Assembly: GCA_050485905.1 (NCBI GenBank)
Contig: JBJHCH010000041.1
Coordinates: 1-25,104, forward strand
DNA: 25,104 nt
Source: JAWLCA01 sp050485905
GTDB lineage: Bacteria > Pseudomonadota > Alphaproteobacteria > Rhodobacterales > Rhodobacteraceae
Direction: 5' to 3'
The notes under the pieces are model-generated. The model had not been told where the DNA came from, made no database searches, and was given only the letters and a program-made list of their open reading frames with translations. The translations under genes were made by a program, and so were the position numbers. Below, piece after piece: positions 1-6,492 of the stretch (its first letter is position 1; each line of letters starts with the position of its first letter).

Positions 1-815
1 GCCCACAGACGAGCTTGCTACTTGGGGGCCGCTCGCCTGTGGGCTTTGCTACCCCCGGAGTGGATCAGTTTTGGATGATCATCCCGGGCCAATTTCGAAT
101 GCACATTGACAAGTTGGTGAGGATCGACGGGATCACCCCCTCAGCCATCACTGTCGGGCGGGGCTGCCTCGACACCGTCCCAAGCGCGCATGCGGCAGGA
201 ACGCCGGTGATCTTCTTCGATGACGCCGCGCGAATCACGGAGGACAGCTGGGCCGCAGGCGAGACCCTTGCGATCCGGCTGCTACCTGAGACCGGGCGCG
301 GCACGCTCGCTTTCGCACTCGCGCCCGAGGACAGCGTGACGCTCGACCGCCGCGCCATTCGGCCCCTGCCGCCCGGCCGAGTGCAGGCAAACGGCAGCTA
401 TGCTCCCGATGTCGATGCGCTGGTGGCGGGCGACGTTGAACTGACCTGGGCCCATCGCGACCGTCTGACCCAGACCAGCCCCGTGATCGTCGATCACACT
501 GGCGCTTCGATCGGGCCCGAGCCAGGGGTCGGCTATGCTGTCGAGGTTCGCTGGATCGACCCCGATACCGGCACGGCCATCCAGACGCCCGGCATCGTGA
601 TCGACGCCGGCACCAGCACCAGCTGGATCCTCGCGCCCGACGACATTCCGGAAAGTGGCGCCCCTGACCGTACGGCCGAGATCGACATCGCCGTCCGGTC
701 GCGTCGGATGGTCGGCGGCGCCTGGCTCACCGACTTTGATGCCCGACACATCCGCCTGACCGCCCCCTTTGCCGCCGGTTGGGATCGCGGCTGGGGCTTC
801 CTCTGGGGCAGCTGA
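1..815 (+). CDS. Phage tail/host-specificity protein, C-terminal part (partial)
   Basis: The frame is open from the window edge to a TGA at 813-815, so this is the C-terminal ~270 residues of a longer protein whose start lies upstream; the TTG at 15 is only an internal codon. The visible part is rich in beta-strand-like sequence with no membrane segment or signal. A stretch around PDVDALVAGDVELTWAHRDR followed by VDHTGA resembles the repeated Ig/fibronectin-like segments near the end of large tail proteins of Rhodobacterales phages and gene transfer agents, which contact the host surface at the tail tip. It is followed 75 bp later by a DUF2793 gene, the usual order in such tail modules. The assignment rests on resemblance and context, not on a catalytic motif. 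Confidence 0.6.
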   Translation, partial: PQTSLLLGGRSPVGFATPGVDQFWMIIPGQFRMHIDKLVRIDGITPSAITVGRGCLDTVPSAHAAGTPVIFFDDAARITEDSWAAGETLAIRLLPETGRGTLAFALAPEDSVTLDRRAIRPLPPGRVQANGSYAPDVDALVAGDVELTWAHRDRLTQTSPVIVDHTGASIGPEPGVGYAVEVRWIDPDTGTAIQTPGIVIDAGTSTSWILAPDDIPESGAPDRTAEIDIAVRSRRMVGGAWLTDFDARHIRLTAPFAAGWDRGWGFLWGS

Positions 816-890
816 CCTGCTCCCAGCGGCTGCGCGGCACGGTCGCCGCGCAGGCCGAACCTTTCATCACGATCACAAGCGAGACCACGC

Positions 891-1565
891 ATGTCGGAAC
901 GGATCATGCCGGGGCTGGGGCTGCGCGCCTTCTACGCCCCCGGCCAACGCAACTGGGGCACCAGCGTCAGCGAGGACCTGCGCACCCTCTCGGTACTGGT
1001 GCAAGCCCGCGCGCTGTCGCGCAGCGCGGCTTTGCCGGGAAGCGGCAGCTCCGGTGATATCCGCATCGTCCCGGCTGGCGCGCCCTCCCATGCCAATGCG
1101 CTGGCGCTCTGGGACGGCGAACCGGGGGCAGAAAACTGGGTCTATCTCACCCCGCAAGAGGGTTGGCAGGTCTGGATCGCTGATGAAGCCCGGCATGTGC
1201 GATTCACGGGAGGGGCATGGGTCGAGGTGCCGCGGCCGGGTGTCGTGCGCATCCGCACCCTGACTGGCACAGCGCATACACTGGAATTGATCGATCTGGG
1301 CAGCATCCTCGAGACGACCGGGTCGTCCGCCGTCACCGTGACAATTCCGGATGAGGCCTCGGTGCCGTTCGAAATCGGCGCGCTGGTCAATGTCACGCAG
1401 GTCGGCGCGGGGATCGCCACGGTCACGGCGGCAGCTGGGGTGTCGCTCAATGGCGTGGTGGCTGGATCGGTGGCGCTCGATGGCCAATGGTCGGGCGTCG
1501 CCCTCGTGAAGCGCGGGGCGGATGCCTGGGTCATTCAGGGCGCACTGGCGGGGCCTGTCGCATGA
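891..1565 (+). CDS. DUF2793 domain phage tail-associated protein
   Basis: A 224-residue protein. The N-terminal ~115 residues match the pattern I know for DUF2793: a start of the type MPGLGLRAFYAPGQRNW, then LRTLSVLVQARALSR, a segment ending in LALWDGEPGAENWVY, and PQEGWQVWIADEARHVRFTGG. The C-terminal ~90 residues are Ala/Val/Gly-rich and probably beta-structured. DUF2793 proteins are common in tail-fibre regions of alphaproteobacterial prophages and near gene-transfer-agent loci; their function is unknown, though a fibre or surface-binding role is usually assumed. Its stop overlaps the start of the next gene (ATGA at 1562), so the two are probably translationally coupled. No convincing Shine-Dalgarno sequence precedes the ATG at 891, but no better in-frame start is visible. 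Confidence 0.75.
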   Translation: MSERIMPGLGLRAFYAPGQRNWGTSVSEDLRTLSVLVQARALSRSAALPGSGSSGDIRIVPAGAPSHANALALWDGEPGAENWVYLTPQEGWQVWIADEARHVRFTGGAWVEVPRPGVVRIRTLTGTAHTLELIDLGSILETTGSSAVTVTIPDEASVPFEIGALVNVTQVGAGIATVTAAAGVSLNGVVAGSVALDGQWSGVALVKRGADAWVIQGALAGPVA

Positions 1566-2431
1566 GCCTGCTGATGATGCGCGCCGCGATCCTCGCGCAG
1601 GGCGGCGATGTCGCTCCGCCGGTCGATATCGGCTCGGCATGGCAGCTCGACACAACCCGTCGCCCAGCGGGCTACACGCTGTCCGATGGCAACCAGACCG
1701 CGGTGAACACCTCTGGCGGCAACGATTACCGCCGCTGGATGCCCACAGCGAAGGCAATCCTGCCCACGGACGGACGGCGCTATTGGGAAGTGCTCTGCGC
1801 GCCCGGCGGGACCAGCAGTTTCGACGGCTACATGGGCATGGTTTCGGACGCCCAGCGCGAGGAATTCAATGTCGGCAACAATCCAATCACGCTGGGCTCG
1901 ATCGGGTATCGCGGCAATGGAACGCTCTGGTCGTCGAACACCAGTAGCCCGTTTCAGCGCCTGACCGGGCTCGCGCCGCACGGGGCGGGCGATGTGGTGA
2001 TGTTTGTGCTTGATCCCGGCACGGCCAGCCTCTGGGTCGGGGTGAATGGCGTCTGGCGGGATGACCCGGTCAGTGGCGCGCCGACATGGACTGCAGTGCC
2101 CAGCGCCGCCTTTTATCCTCATATCCAGGGGCGCGATCCGGGCGATGGCGGCACCCTGCGCTCACTGCCCTCACAATTCAGCTATCCGGTGCCGCCCGGA
2201 GTACAGGCGCTGGGCTTCGAGGATCCTGACCTGCGCATTTATCAGGCGCAGGCCTTCATCGAGCTCGGCTGGGATCGCGACCTCAGCCTCGCCGAATTCG
2301 AAGCTTGGCTCGATCTCGGCGGTGGCGCGCGCCTCACCTCAGGAAACGCCTCGCTATTTCTCGATCACGGCGGGGGCACAGCGTTCTCCGCTGCCCATGC
2401 ATCTCTTTACATCGAAGTGGAACTGCCATGA
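1562..2431 (+). CDS. SPRY-domain phage structural protein
   Basis: A 289-residue protein starting at the ATG in an ATGA overlap with the DUF2793 gene; a longer frame upstream lies inside that gene and is not used. Residues ~70-200 have the SPRY/B30.2 pattern: RRYWEVLC, then GYMGMVSDAQ, a GSIGYRGNGTLWSS segment, and GDVVMFVLDPGTASLWVGVNGVW, the usual SPRY strand with a hydrophobic run followed by a ligand-surface loop. SPRY folds are protein- or ligand-binding beta-sandwiches and occur in some bacterial phage tail-tip proteins. The C-terminal ~60 residues form a separate region that may mediate assembly. It is followed by another ATGA overlap at 2428, so it belongs to the tail-fibre operon. 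An accessory tail-tip or fibre function is inference. Confidence 0.6.
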   Translation: MSLLMMRAAILAQGGDVAPPVDIGSAWQLDTTRRPAGYTLSDGNQTAVNTSGGNDYRRWMPTAKAILPTDGRRYWEVLCAPGGTSSFDGYMGMVSDAQREEFNVGNNPITLGSIGYRGNGTLWSSNTSSPFQRLTGLAPHGAGDVVMFVLDPGTASLWVGVNGVWRDDPVSGAPTWTAVPSAAFYPHIQGRDPGDGGTLRSLPSQFSYPVPPGVQALGFEDPDLRIYQAQAFIELGWDRDLSLAEFEAWLDLGGGARLTSGNASLFLDHGGGTAFSAAHASLYIEVELP

Positions 2432-3426
2432 GTTACATTCTGCATCTGGGCCACCAGCCCACCGACATCGCCGGCATCTCCGGGCTCCTGAGCACTGTGG
2501 CCGGAGGGTTCGACCCGACGCTCGATGTCAATTCGATCCGGCACAGCGGCACATTCACTTATTCAGCGCCGTTCTCCTTCTCGGTACCCGAGCCAGCGGG
2601 CGATCTATGGCTGGGGTTCCGCTACGTGCCGCCCAACGCCGACGCCAACAGCATCAACCGGTCCGAAGCGAGCTTTCTGGAATTCTACAGCGCGACCAAC
2701 GTGCTGCTGGCCCAGATCAAGCCGATCACGACGACCAATCGATATCACGCCATCGCTGCTGGCGACACCAGCGTGCAGGGCAGCTCCTCCTACACCGCCG
2801 CTAATGGTCAGCCGCAATGGATCGATGTGCGGGTTGCCGTCGGCGCCGAGATCACCATCGAATTCTATGTCGAGGGCGTGCTGCAATCGACGGCGACCGC
2901 GGCGAACACGAATGCCAAGGGTAAGCCCCGCCACGTGGTCTTTGCCAACACGGCCCTGCACGGGATTTCGGCGAACCGGACCTGGTACTACGCCCATATT
3001 GCAGCCCTCGACGGCGTCTCGACCATCGGGCGGCGCTTCGTGCGCCGAAGCCCCAACGCCATTGCCAGTTTCAACGAGATGGTGGGCAGCATCGACGCGC
3101 TGCGCGACGGCGACGTCGCCACGCGGGTTGCCAGCACCGCAGCAGGACAGCGCATGTCCTTCTCGCTCACTGGCCCGACCGGCCCGGCCTCGGTCTCGGC
3201 CATCGCGGGCGTGCATCTCAAGCAGATCGCGCAAGCGGGTACGGATGGACCCGACGCCACGGCAGGGTTTCTGCGCATGAGTGGCGTGAACCATGACGCC
3301 GCCCCGGTGACGGTTCCAAGTCTTGCGCCCGTTCCGGTTTATTCCAGCTGGGCGGTGAACCCGGTCGATACGAGCCCCTGGAGCGATCTGACCTTGCCCA
3401 ACGAGGTCGGGATCCTGTCCGCATGA
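2428..3426 (+). CDS. Probable phage virion/tail structural protein
   Basis: A 332-residue protein beginning at the ATG of an ATGA overlap with the SPRY gene. It has no signal sequence or membrane helix. The first ~200 residues look like a jelly-roll (concanavalin/laminin-G-like) sandwich: alternating hydrophobic strands such as FSFSVPEPAGDLWLGFRYV, a QWIDVRVAVG strand, then ITIEFYVEGVLQST and WYYAHIAALDGV, a pattern seen in LamG-like carbohydrate-binding modules of fibres. I do not recognise a precise family. Its place between an SPRY protein and lysis genes, with overlapping starts on both sides, argues for a virion surface or fibre role. Confidence 0.55.
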   Translation: MSYILHLGHQPTDIAGISGLLSTVAGGFDPTLDVNSIRHSGTFTYSAPFSFSVPEPAGDLWLGFRYVPPNADANSINRSEASFLEFYSATNVLLAQIKPITTTNRYHAIAAGDTSVQGSSSYTAANGQPQWIDVRVAVGAEITIEFYVEGVLQSTATAANTNAKGKPRHVVFANTALHGISANRTWYYAHIAALDGVSTIGRRFVRRSPNAIASFNEMVGSIDALRDGDVATRVASTAAGQRMSFSLTGPTGPASVSAIAGVHLKQIAQAGTDGPDATAGFLRMSGVNHDAAPVTVPSLAPVPVYSSWAVNPVDTSPWSDLTLPNEVGILSA

Positions 3427-3713
3427 CTCCGCGTCGCTCTGGGCAGGGCCATGTCCGTATGCCGGATGCCGAGTTCGAGGAACTTCTCGCTCGGGCGGCC
3501 GAGGAAGGCGCAAAGCGCGCGCTGGCCGATGTTGGGCTCGATGGCACCGAGGCCGCCATAGATGTCCGCGATCTGCGCAGCCTGCTGGCCTCGATCCGCT
3601 TCATCCGTCGCACCGCTGTGCAGACCACGGTGCATATCATCACAACGGGCGTCATCCTGGCACTCCTCGCCGGGATCGCGCTGAAGCTCAAAGTCTTCGG
3701 CCCCGGCGGCTGA
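3423..3713 (+). CDS. DUF6127-like small phage membrane protein
   Basis: A 96-residue protein that starts in an ATGA overlap with the preceding gene. The first ~65 residues are charged and helical (MPDAEFEELLARAAEEGAKR, then IDVRDLRSLLASIRFIRR) and are followed by one hydrophobic helix near residues 70-90 ending KLKVFGPGG. This matches my recollection of DUF6127 family proteins, found just upstream of the endolysin in Rhodobacterales prophages. The position right before a lysis module raises a holin-like or anti-holin-like possibility, but a single helix and long cytoplasmic N-terminus do not prove it. A terminator-like hairpin follows at 3747-3774. Confidence 0.6.
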   Translation: MTPRRSGQGHVRMPDAEFEELLARAAEEGAKRALADVGLDGTEAAIDVRDLRSLLASIRFIRRTAVQTTVHIITTGVILALLAGIALKLKVFGPGG

Positions 3714-3746
3714 GCGCAAACAACATCAAGACACCAACCATCCTGA

Positions 3747-3774
3747 GCCCGTCGTGCCCCTCGGCGGGTCTTTT
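3747..3774 (+). terminator. Terminator-like hairpin before the lysis genes
   Basis: CCCGTCG (3748-3754) can pair with CGGCGGG (3762-3768) over a 7-base loop, with one G-T wobble, and TCTTTTC follows. This fits a moderately weak Rho-independent terminator for the tail-fibre genes. It ends 17 bases before the peptidase start, so it could also reduce rather than stop transcription into the lysis module. Confidence 0.45.
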
Positions 3775-3790
3775 CATTTGGAGCCCCTCA

Positions 3791-4471
3791 ATGCCCGATC
3801 CCATCCGCACCTTCCGCCATTTCCGCGAGGTCCCCGACGGCCTCTGGCGCTGGCCGAACTTCTCGCCTGCGGAAATCGCCTGCCGCGGCACGGGCCAGCT
3901 GAAGCTGCACGCACAAGCGCTGGACAAACTACAGTCCCTGCGCGACCGGCTGGGCAAGCCGCTGATCGTCCGCTCCGCCTATCGCAGCCCAGAGCACAAT
4001 CGGCGCATAGGTGGCGCCCCGCGCTCGAAGCACATGGATGGCACGGCCTTCGACATCGCCATGTCGAACCATGATCCGGTGGCGTTCGAGGCCGCGGCCC
4101 GCGAGGTAGGGTTCCTCGGCTTCGGATTTTATCCGCGCTCGGGGTTCATCCATGTCGATCTCGGGCCTGCTCGGACATGGGGCGAGCGCTTCCCAGTGCG
4201 CGCGGTGCCGTTTGCCGCCGAGGCCCCGCCCGGGCGCGAGGTGCTGGCCGACAGCCGCACGCTGCGCGGGACGGGTGCAGCGGGCGTGGCGACCGTGGGC
4301 GCTGCCGGCGTCGAGGTCGCGCAGGAGGTTCTGGCCGAAGCGCAGGGTGCCGTCCTGCCGCTGGTGCCCTATCTCGACACCCTCCGCTGGCTGTTCATCG
4401 CCCTGGCGCTGGGCGGGATCGCGGTGGCGGTCTGGGCGCGGCTCGACGACTGGAAGAAGGGCCTGCGCTGA
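3791..4471 (+). CDS. M15-type peptidase (phage endolysin) with C-terminal membrane helix
   Basis: A 226-residue protein with GGAG about nine bases before the ATG. Residues ~20-130 form a Peptidase_M15_3 (D-Ala-D-Ala carboxypeptidase-like) domain. The zinc and catalytic motifs are present: RSAYRSPEHNRRIGG, SKHMDGTAFDI (H81 and D88) and HVDLG (H121). Enzymes of this family cleave peptidoglycan peptide bonds and serve as phage endolysins. An Ala/Val-rich linker follows, and a hydrophobic segment near residues 203-220 ending WARLDDWKKGLR, so the enzyme is probably tail-anchored in the inner membrane, a layout common in Rhodobacterales prophages. No separate cleavable signal is seen. The stop overlaps the next start (TGATG), and spanin genes follow, which supports a lysis role. 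Confidence 0.8.
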   Translation: MPDPIRTFRHFREVPDGLWRWPNFSPAEIACRGTGQLKLHAQALDKLQSLRDRLGKPLIVRSAYRSPEHNRRIGGAPRSKHMDGTAFDIAMSNHDPVAFEAAAREVGFLGFGFYPRSGFIHVDLGPARTWGERFPVRAVPFAAEAPPGREVLADSRTLRGTGAAGVATVGAAGVEVAQEVLAEAQGAVLPLVPYLDTLRWLFIALALGGIAVAVWARLDDWKKGLR

Positions 4472-4728
4472 TGTGGGCCAGCCTTGCGGTCGGGCTTCTC
4501 GCCCGGCCATGGGCGCGGCGAGTGGCGGCCATCGCCCTCGTCGCGCTCACCATCGCCCTGTTCATCCTCAACCTTCGCCGCCAGGGCGAGCGCGCAGGTC
4601 GCGCTTCCGAGCGGCTCGAAATACTGGAGCGCACCGATGCCATCCACCGCCAGATGCTGGACGCCGCCGCGCGCCGCCCTCGCAGCCGCGACGATCTTCT
4701 TGACCGGTTGCGCGACGGGGGGTTCTGA
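4471..4728 (+). CDS. Rz-like inner-membrane spanin (i-spanin)
   Basis: An 85-residue protein starting at the ATG that shares an A with the peptidase stop. It has an N-terminal membrane helix (about residues 18-35, VAAIALVALTIALFILNL) followed by a charged helical periplasmic region (ERAGRASERLEILERTDAIH) likely to form a coiled coil. This is the topology of Rz-type i-spanins, which bridge to an outer-membrane lipoprotein and fuse the two membranes in the last step of phage lysis. The partner lipoprotein is encoded in another frame starting inside this gene at 4637. The sequence itself is too divergent to assign to a named spanin family, so the call rests on topology plus the nested partner. 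Confidence 0.65.
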   Translation: MWASLAVGLLARPWARRVAAIALVALTIALFILNLRRQGERAGRASERLEILERTDAIHRQMLDAAARRPRSRDDLLDRLRDGGF

Positions 4729-4891
4729 CGCCCTGCCGAGCCCCTGCCCGCCCGTGGTGGACTACAGCAGGGGTGAGCAAGCGCGCATCGCCGAAGAAGT
4801 GGCCGCGCTGCCTGAGGGGGCGCTGATCCCGGACTGGCTCGCCGACTACGCCGTCCTGCGCGCCCAGGCGCGAGCCTGTGCGAGGAGGTAG
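4637..4891 (+). CDS. Rz1-like outer-membrane lipoprotein spanin (o-spanin), nested start
   Basis: An 84-residue protein in the +1-shifted frame that starts inside the i-spanin gene and runs 163 bases beyond its stop. Residues 13-25 form a lipoprotein signal (AALAAATIFLTGC) with lipobox LTGC and lipidated Cys25, followed by CATGGSDALPSPCPP, a Pro-containing stretch typical of o-spanins, and a helical C-terminus with two further Cys. The ATG at 4637 is chosen because the frame upstream is only the shadow of the i-spanin and peptidase. Overlapping out-of-frame Rz/Rz1 pairs are a hallmark of spanin systems. This gene is long for a Rz1 but within the known range. Confidence 0.65.
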   Translation: MPSTARCWTPPRAALAAATIFLTGCATGGSDALPSPCPPVVDYSRGEQARIAEEVAALPEGALIPDWLADYAVLRAQARACARR

Positions 4892-4912
4892 TCTCGAGCG
4901 CCATTCGAAATC

Positions 4913-5314
4913 ATGGCGCGACTGCGGGCATCCGGCTATTCTCGCCTGATGAACGAGGACGACGAAAAGCGCGTTGCAGCAAGGCTGGCCAGGATCATGG
5001 CCATGCTCTGCGTGCGCAACACGCAGCTCGAGACGCTGCATGCCGGACTGGGACCCATCACCCGGGCCGGCGACTACTCGGATGTCTTCGTGGTGGACGC
5101 AGAAGGCAGGCGCATCCCCTGGTCGGAGGTCTCGCGCTTCGACGACGCCGAGATGCGCCAGTTGATGCAGGAAATTGTCAACCGCCTCTATACCTTCCAT
5201 CTCGAAGCTGACGATCCCAAGCTTCAGGCAACCATCGAACGCTGGATGGGCGCCGCGACGACGTGGGACAAGCCGGAAATCGATCACCGGATGCTCAGTC
5301 GCCGGCAGGAATAG
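4913..5314 (+). CDS. Uncharacterised protein
   Basis: A soluble, charged, mostly helical protein of 133 residues from the ATG at 4913, or 121 residues from the ATG at 4949 (MNEDDEKRVAARLARIM). Neither start has a clear Shine-Dalgarno sequence; the shorter form begins where the family-like sequence begins. Visible segments are DVFVVDAEGRRIPWSEVSRF, then MRQLMQEIVNRLYTFHLEAD and a C-terminal RWMGAATTWDKPE. I do not recognise a domain. It lies 21 bases after the spanin genes and before another small gene of the accessory type, so it may belong to the prophage or to the junction with the next region. Function unknown. Confidence 0.5.
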   Translation: MARLRASGYSRLMNEDDEKRVAARLARIMAMLCVRNTQLETLHAGLGPITRAGDYSDVFVVDAEGRRIPWSEVSRFDDAEMRQLMQEIVNRLYTFHLEADDPKLQATIERWMGAATTWDKPEIDHRMLSRRQE

Positions 5315-5418
5315 CGCAGCGACAGGCCGACCAGGACCCATTCGAGGACGATAGGCGTTGGGGCAAATGTCCTGATGGCCCTTGCTCGCGCAACTTCGAC
5401 AATCAACTGGACCATGCG

Positions 5419-5435
5419 AGCAGGCCACGCCTGCT
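5419..5435 (+). repeat. Short perfect hairpin in the 5315-5467 gap
   Basis: AGCAGGC, a CAC loop and GCCTGCT form a perfect 7-bp stem 33 bases before the next start. No T-tract follows, so it is not a convincing terminator. The rest of the 153-base gap shows nothing I can name. Confidence 0.3.
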
Positions 5436-5467
5436 GTCGTTGTGCCGCGTCAACGGAGCCGCACGGA

Positions 5468-5668
5468 ATGACCCCGAAACACCCCGAGATCATCGTCACG
5501 CTGACCGGCCAGGACGGCAACGCCTTTGCCGTGCTCGGCCGTTGCCGCGAGGCCGCTCGCGATGCCGGGATCTCCGAGGACGAGATCGCCGTCTTCATGG
5601 CCGAGGCCATGGCAAAAGATTACAATCATCTGCTGCAGACCGCCATACGCTGGTTCGAGATCAGGTAA
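5468..5668 (+). CDS. Small conserved protein of unknown function, 66 aa
   Basis: The start at 5468 is supported by GGAG at 5455-5458, ten bases upstream; a longer in-frame start at 5375 has no ribosome site. The protein reads MTPKHPEIIVTLTGQDGNAF, then AVLGRCREAARDAGISEDEI and FMAEAMAKDYNHLLQTAI. I recognise this as a widespread small soluble family with the pattern HPEI-V-L-G-DGNAF-ILG and FM-EA---DY-HLL, often found on plasmids, phages and integrative elements. It has no signal or membrane segment and no metal motif. Its function is not known to me; location at the edge of the prophage-like block agrees with its usual mobile-element company. Confidence 0.7.
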   Translation: MTPKHPEIIVTLTGQDGNAFAVLGRCREAARDAGISEDEIAVFMAEAMAKDYNHLLQTAIRWFEIR

Positions 5669-5748
5669 CCGGAAGCGCGCGCCGGTCAGGCCCCGCCGGC
5701 CCCGATACTCCCGACCATAAGGAGGTCTGCGTTTTTCAATACCCGGCA

Positions 5749-6414
5749 TCACCCGACGTCAGCGACGGTCCGCCTGCCATCCGCCTGCCATTCGGGAAGG
5801 CCACCGTCGAGGCGGTGCGCGCGCAAACCCTGTGCCCGCAGCACCGCAACAGCATGATGCGCGTAGACACAGTAGGGTCCCCGGCAATAGGCCACAATCT
5901 CAGTGTCCTGATCGAGTGACGGCGCGATGCGTTCAAGTTCAGCCACAGACAGGTTGCGCGCCCCAGGGATGTGACCCATCGCGTATTCATCTGCCGGGCG
6001 CAGATCGAAGATCGTGACCGATCCATCTGCGATGAGCTGGGCCAGCTCATCGCGGTCCAGTGGCTCGGGCGGCTCGGCGCCCCCCGAGAGATCGCGCAGG
6101 ATGTCGGAAACGCGCGCCAGATTGCGCTCGGCGACAAGGCGCAACAGGTCCATCAGCGCAAGCGTCTTCGGGTCGGTCAGACGGTAGAGCACGGACTTGC
6201 CCTCGCGGCGGCTGGCAACCAATCCGGCGCGGCGCAATTGCTGCAGGTGTTGTGAGGCATTGGCAACGGTCAGACCGGTCTTTTCCGCCAGGCCCTCGAC
6301 CCCGCGCTCGCCCTGCGCGACCTGTTCCAGCAGCATCATGCGCGCCGGCGCGGCCAGAGCGCGGGCGACCAGCGCATATTCCTCGAGTAGTGCGATCTTA
6401 GGGCTGATTGACAT
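5749..6414 (-). CDS. ArsR-family regulator fused to a rhodanese domain
   Basis: A 221-residue protein. The start at 6414 (MSISPK) is preferred over the ATG at 6438 because GGAAA lies about 7 bases before it and nothing suitable precedes the other. Residues ~10-100 form an ArsR winged helix (AAPARMMLLEQVAQG, then GLTVANASQHLQQLRRAGLV and REGKSVLYRLTD). Residues ~120-215 form a rhodanese domain with active-site loop CRGPYC (177-182), and VTIFDLRPADEYAMGHIPGA before it. There is no canonical ELCVCDL metal site, so control through the rhodanese cysteines or reactive sulfur species is plausible but inferred. It is divergent from an MFS transporter with a palindrome between them (6437-6456). It probably represses that promoter and its own. 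Confidence 0.85.
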   Translation of the reverse strand: MSISPKIALLEEYALVARALAAPARMMLLEQVAQGERGVEGLAEKTGLTVANASQHLQQLRRAGLVASRREGKSVLYRLTDPKTLALMDLLRLVAERNLARVSDILRDLSGGAEPPEPLDRDELAQLIADGSVTIFDLRPADEYAMGHIPGARNLSVAELERIAPSLDQDTEIVAYCRGPYCVYAHHAVAVLRAQGLRAHRLDGGLPEWQADGRRTVADVG

Positions 6415-6436
6415 GGTCGTTTCCGGTGCGTAGGTC

Positions 6437-6456
6437 ATTCAAGAAATCACTTGAAT
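6437..6456. promoter_or_regulatory. Palindromic operator candidate for the ArsR-rhodanese regulator
   Basis: ATTCAAG (6437-6443) and CTTGAAT (6450-6456) are perfect 7-base inverted arms separated by six bases, lying in the 78-base gap between the divergent regulator and MFS starts. ArsR-family repressors bind such AT-rich palindromes over their own promoters; the ATTC...GAAT ends resemble sulfide-responsive members of the family. Binding by this protein is inferred from position. Confidence 0.6.
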
Positions 6457-6492
6457 AACACCCGCATTGCTGCAGCGGCAAGGCCCCCGAAC

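Noticed and set aside
1..4891. Gene transfer agent rather than prophage
   Set aside because: Tail and DUF2793 genes resemble those near GTA loci, but an endolysin and spanins directly downstream are more typical of a prophage; the major GTA genes are not in the window.
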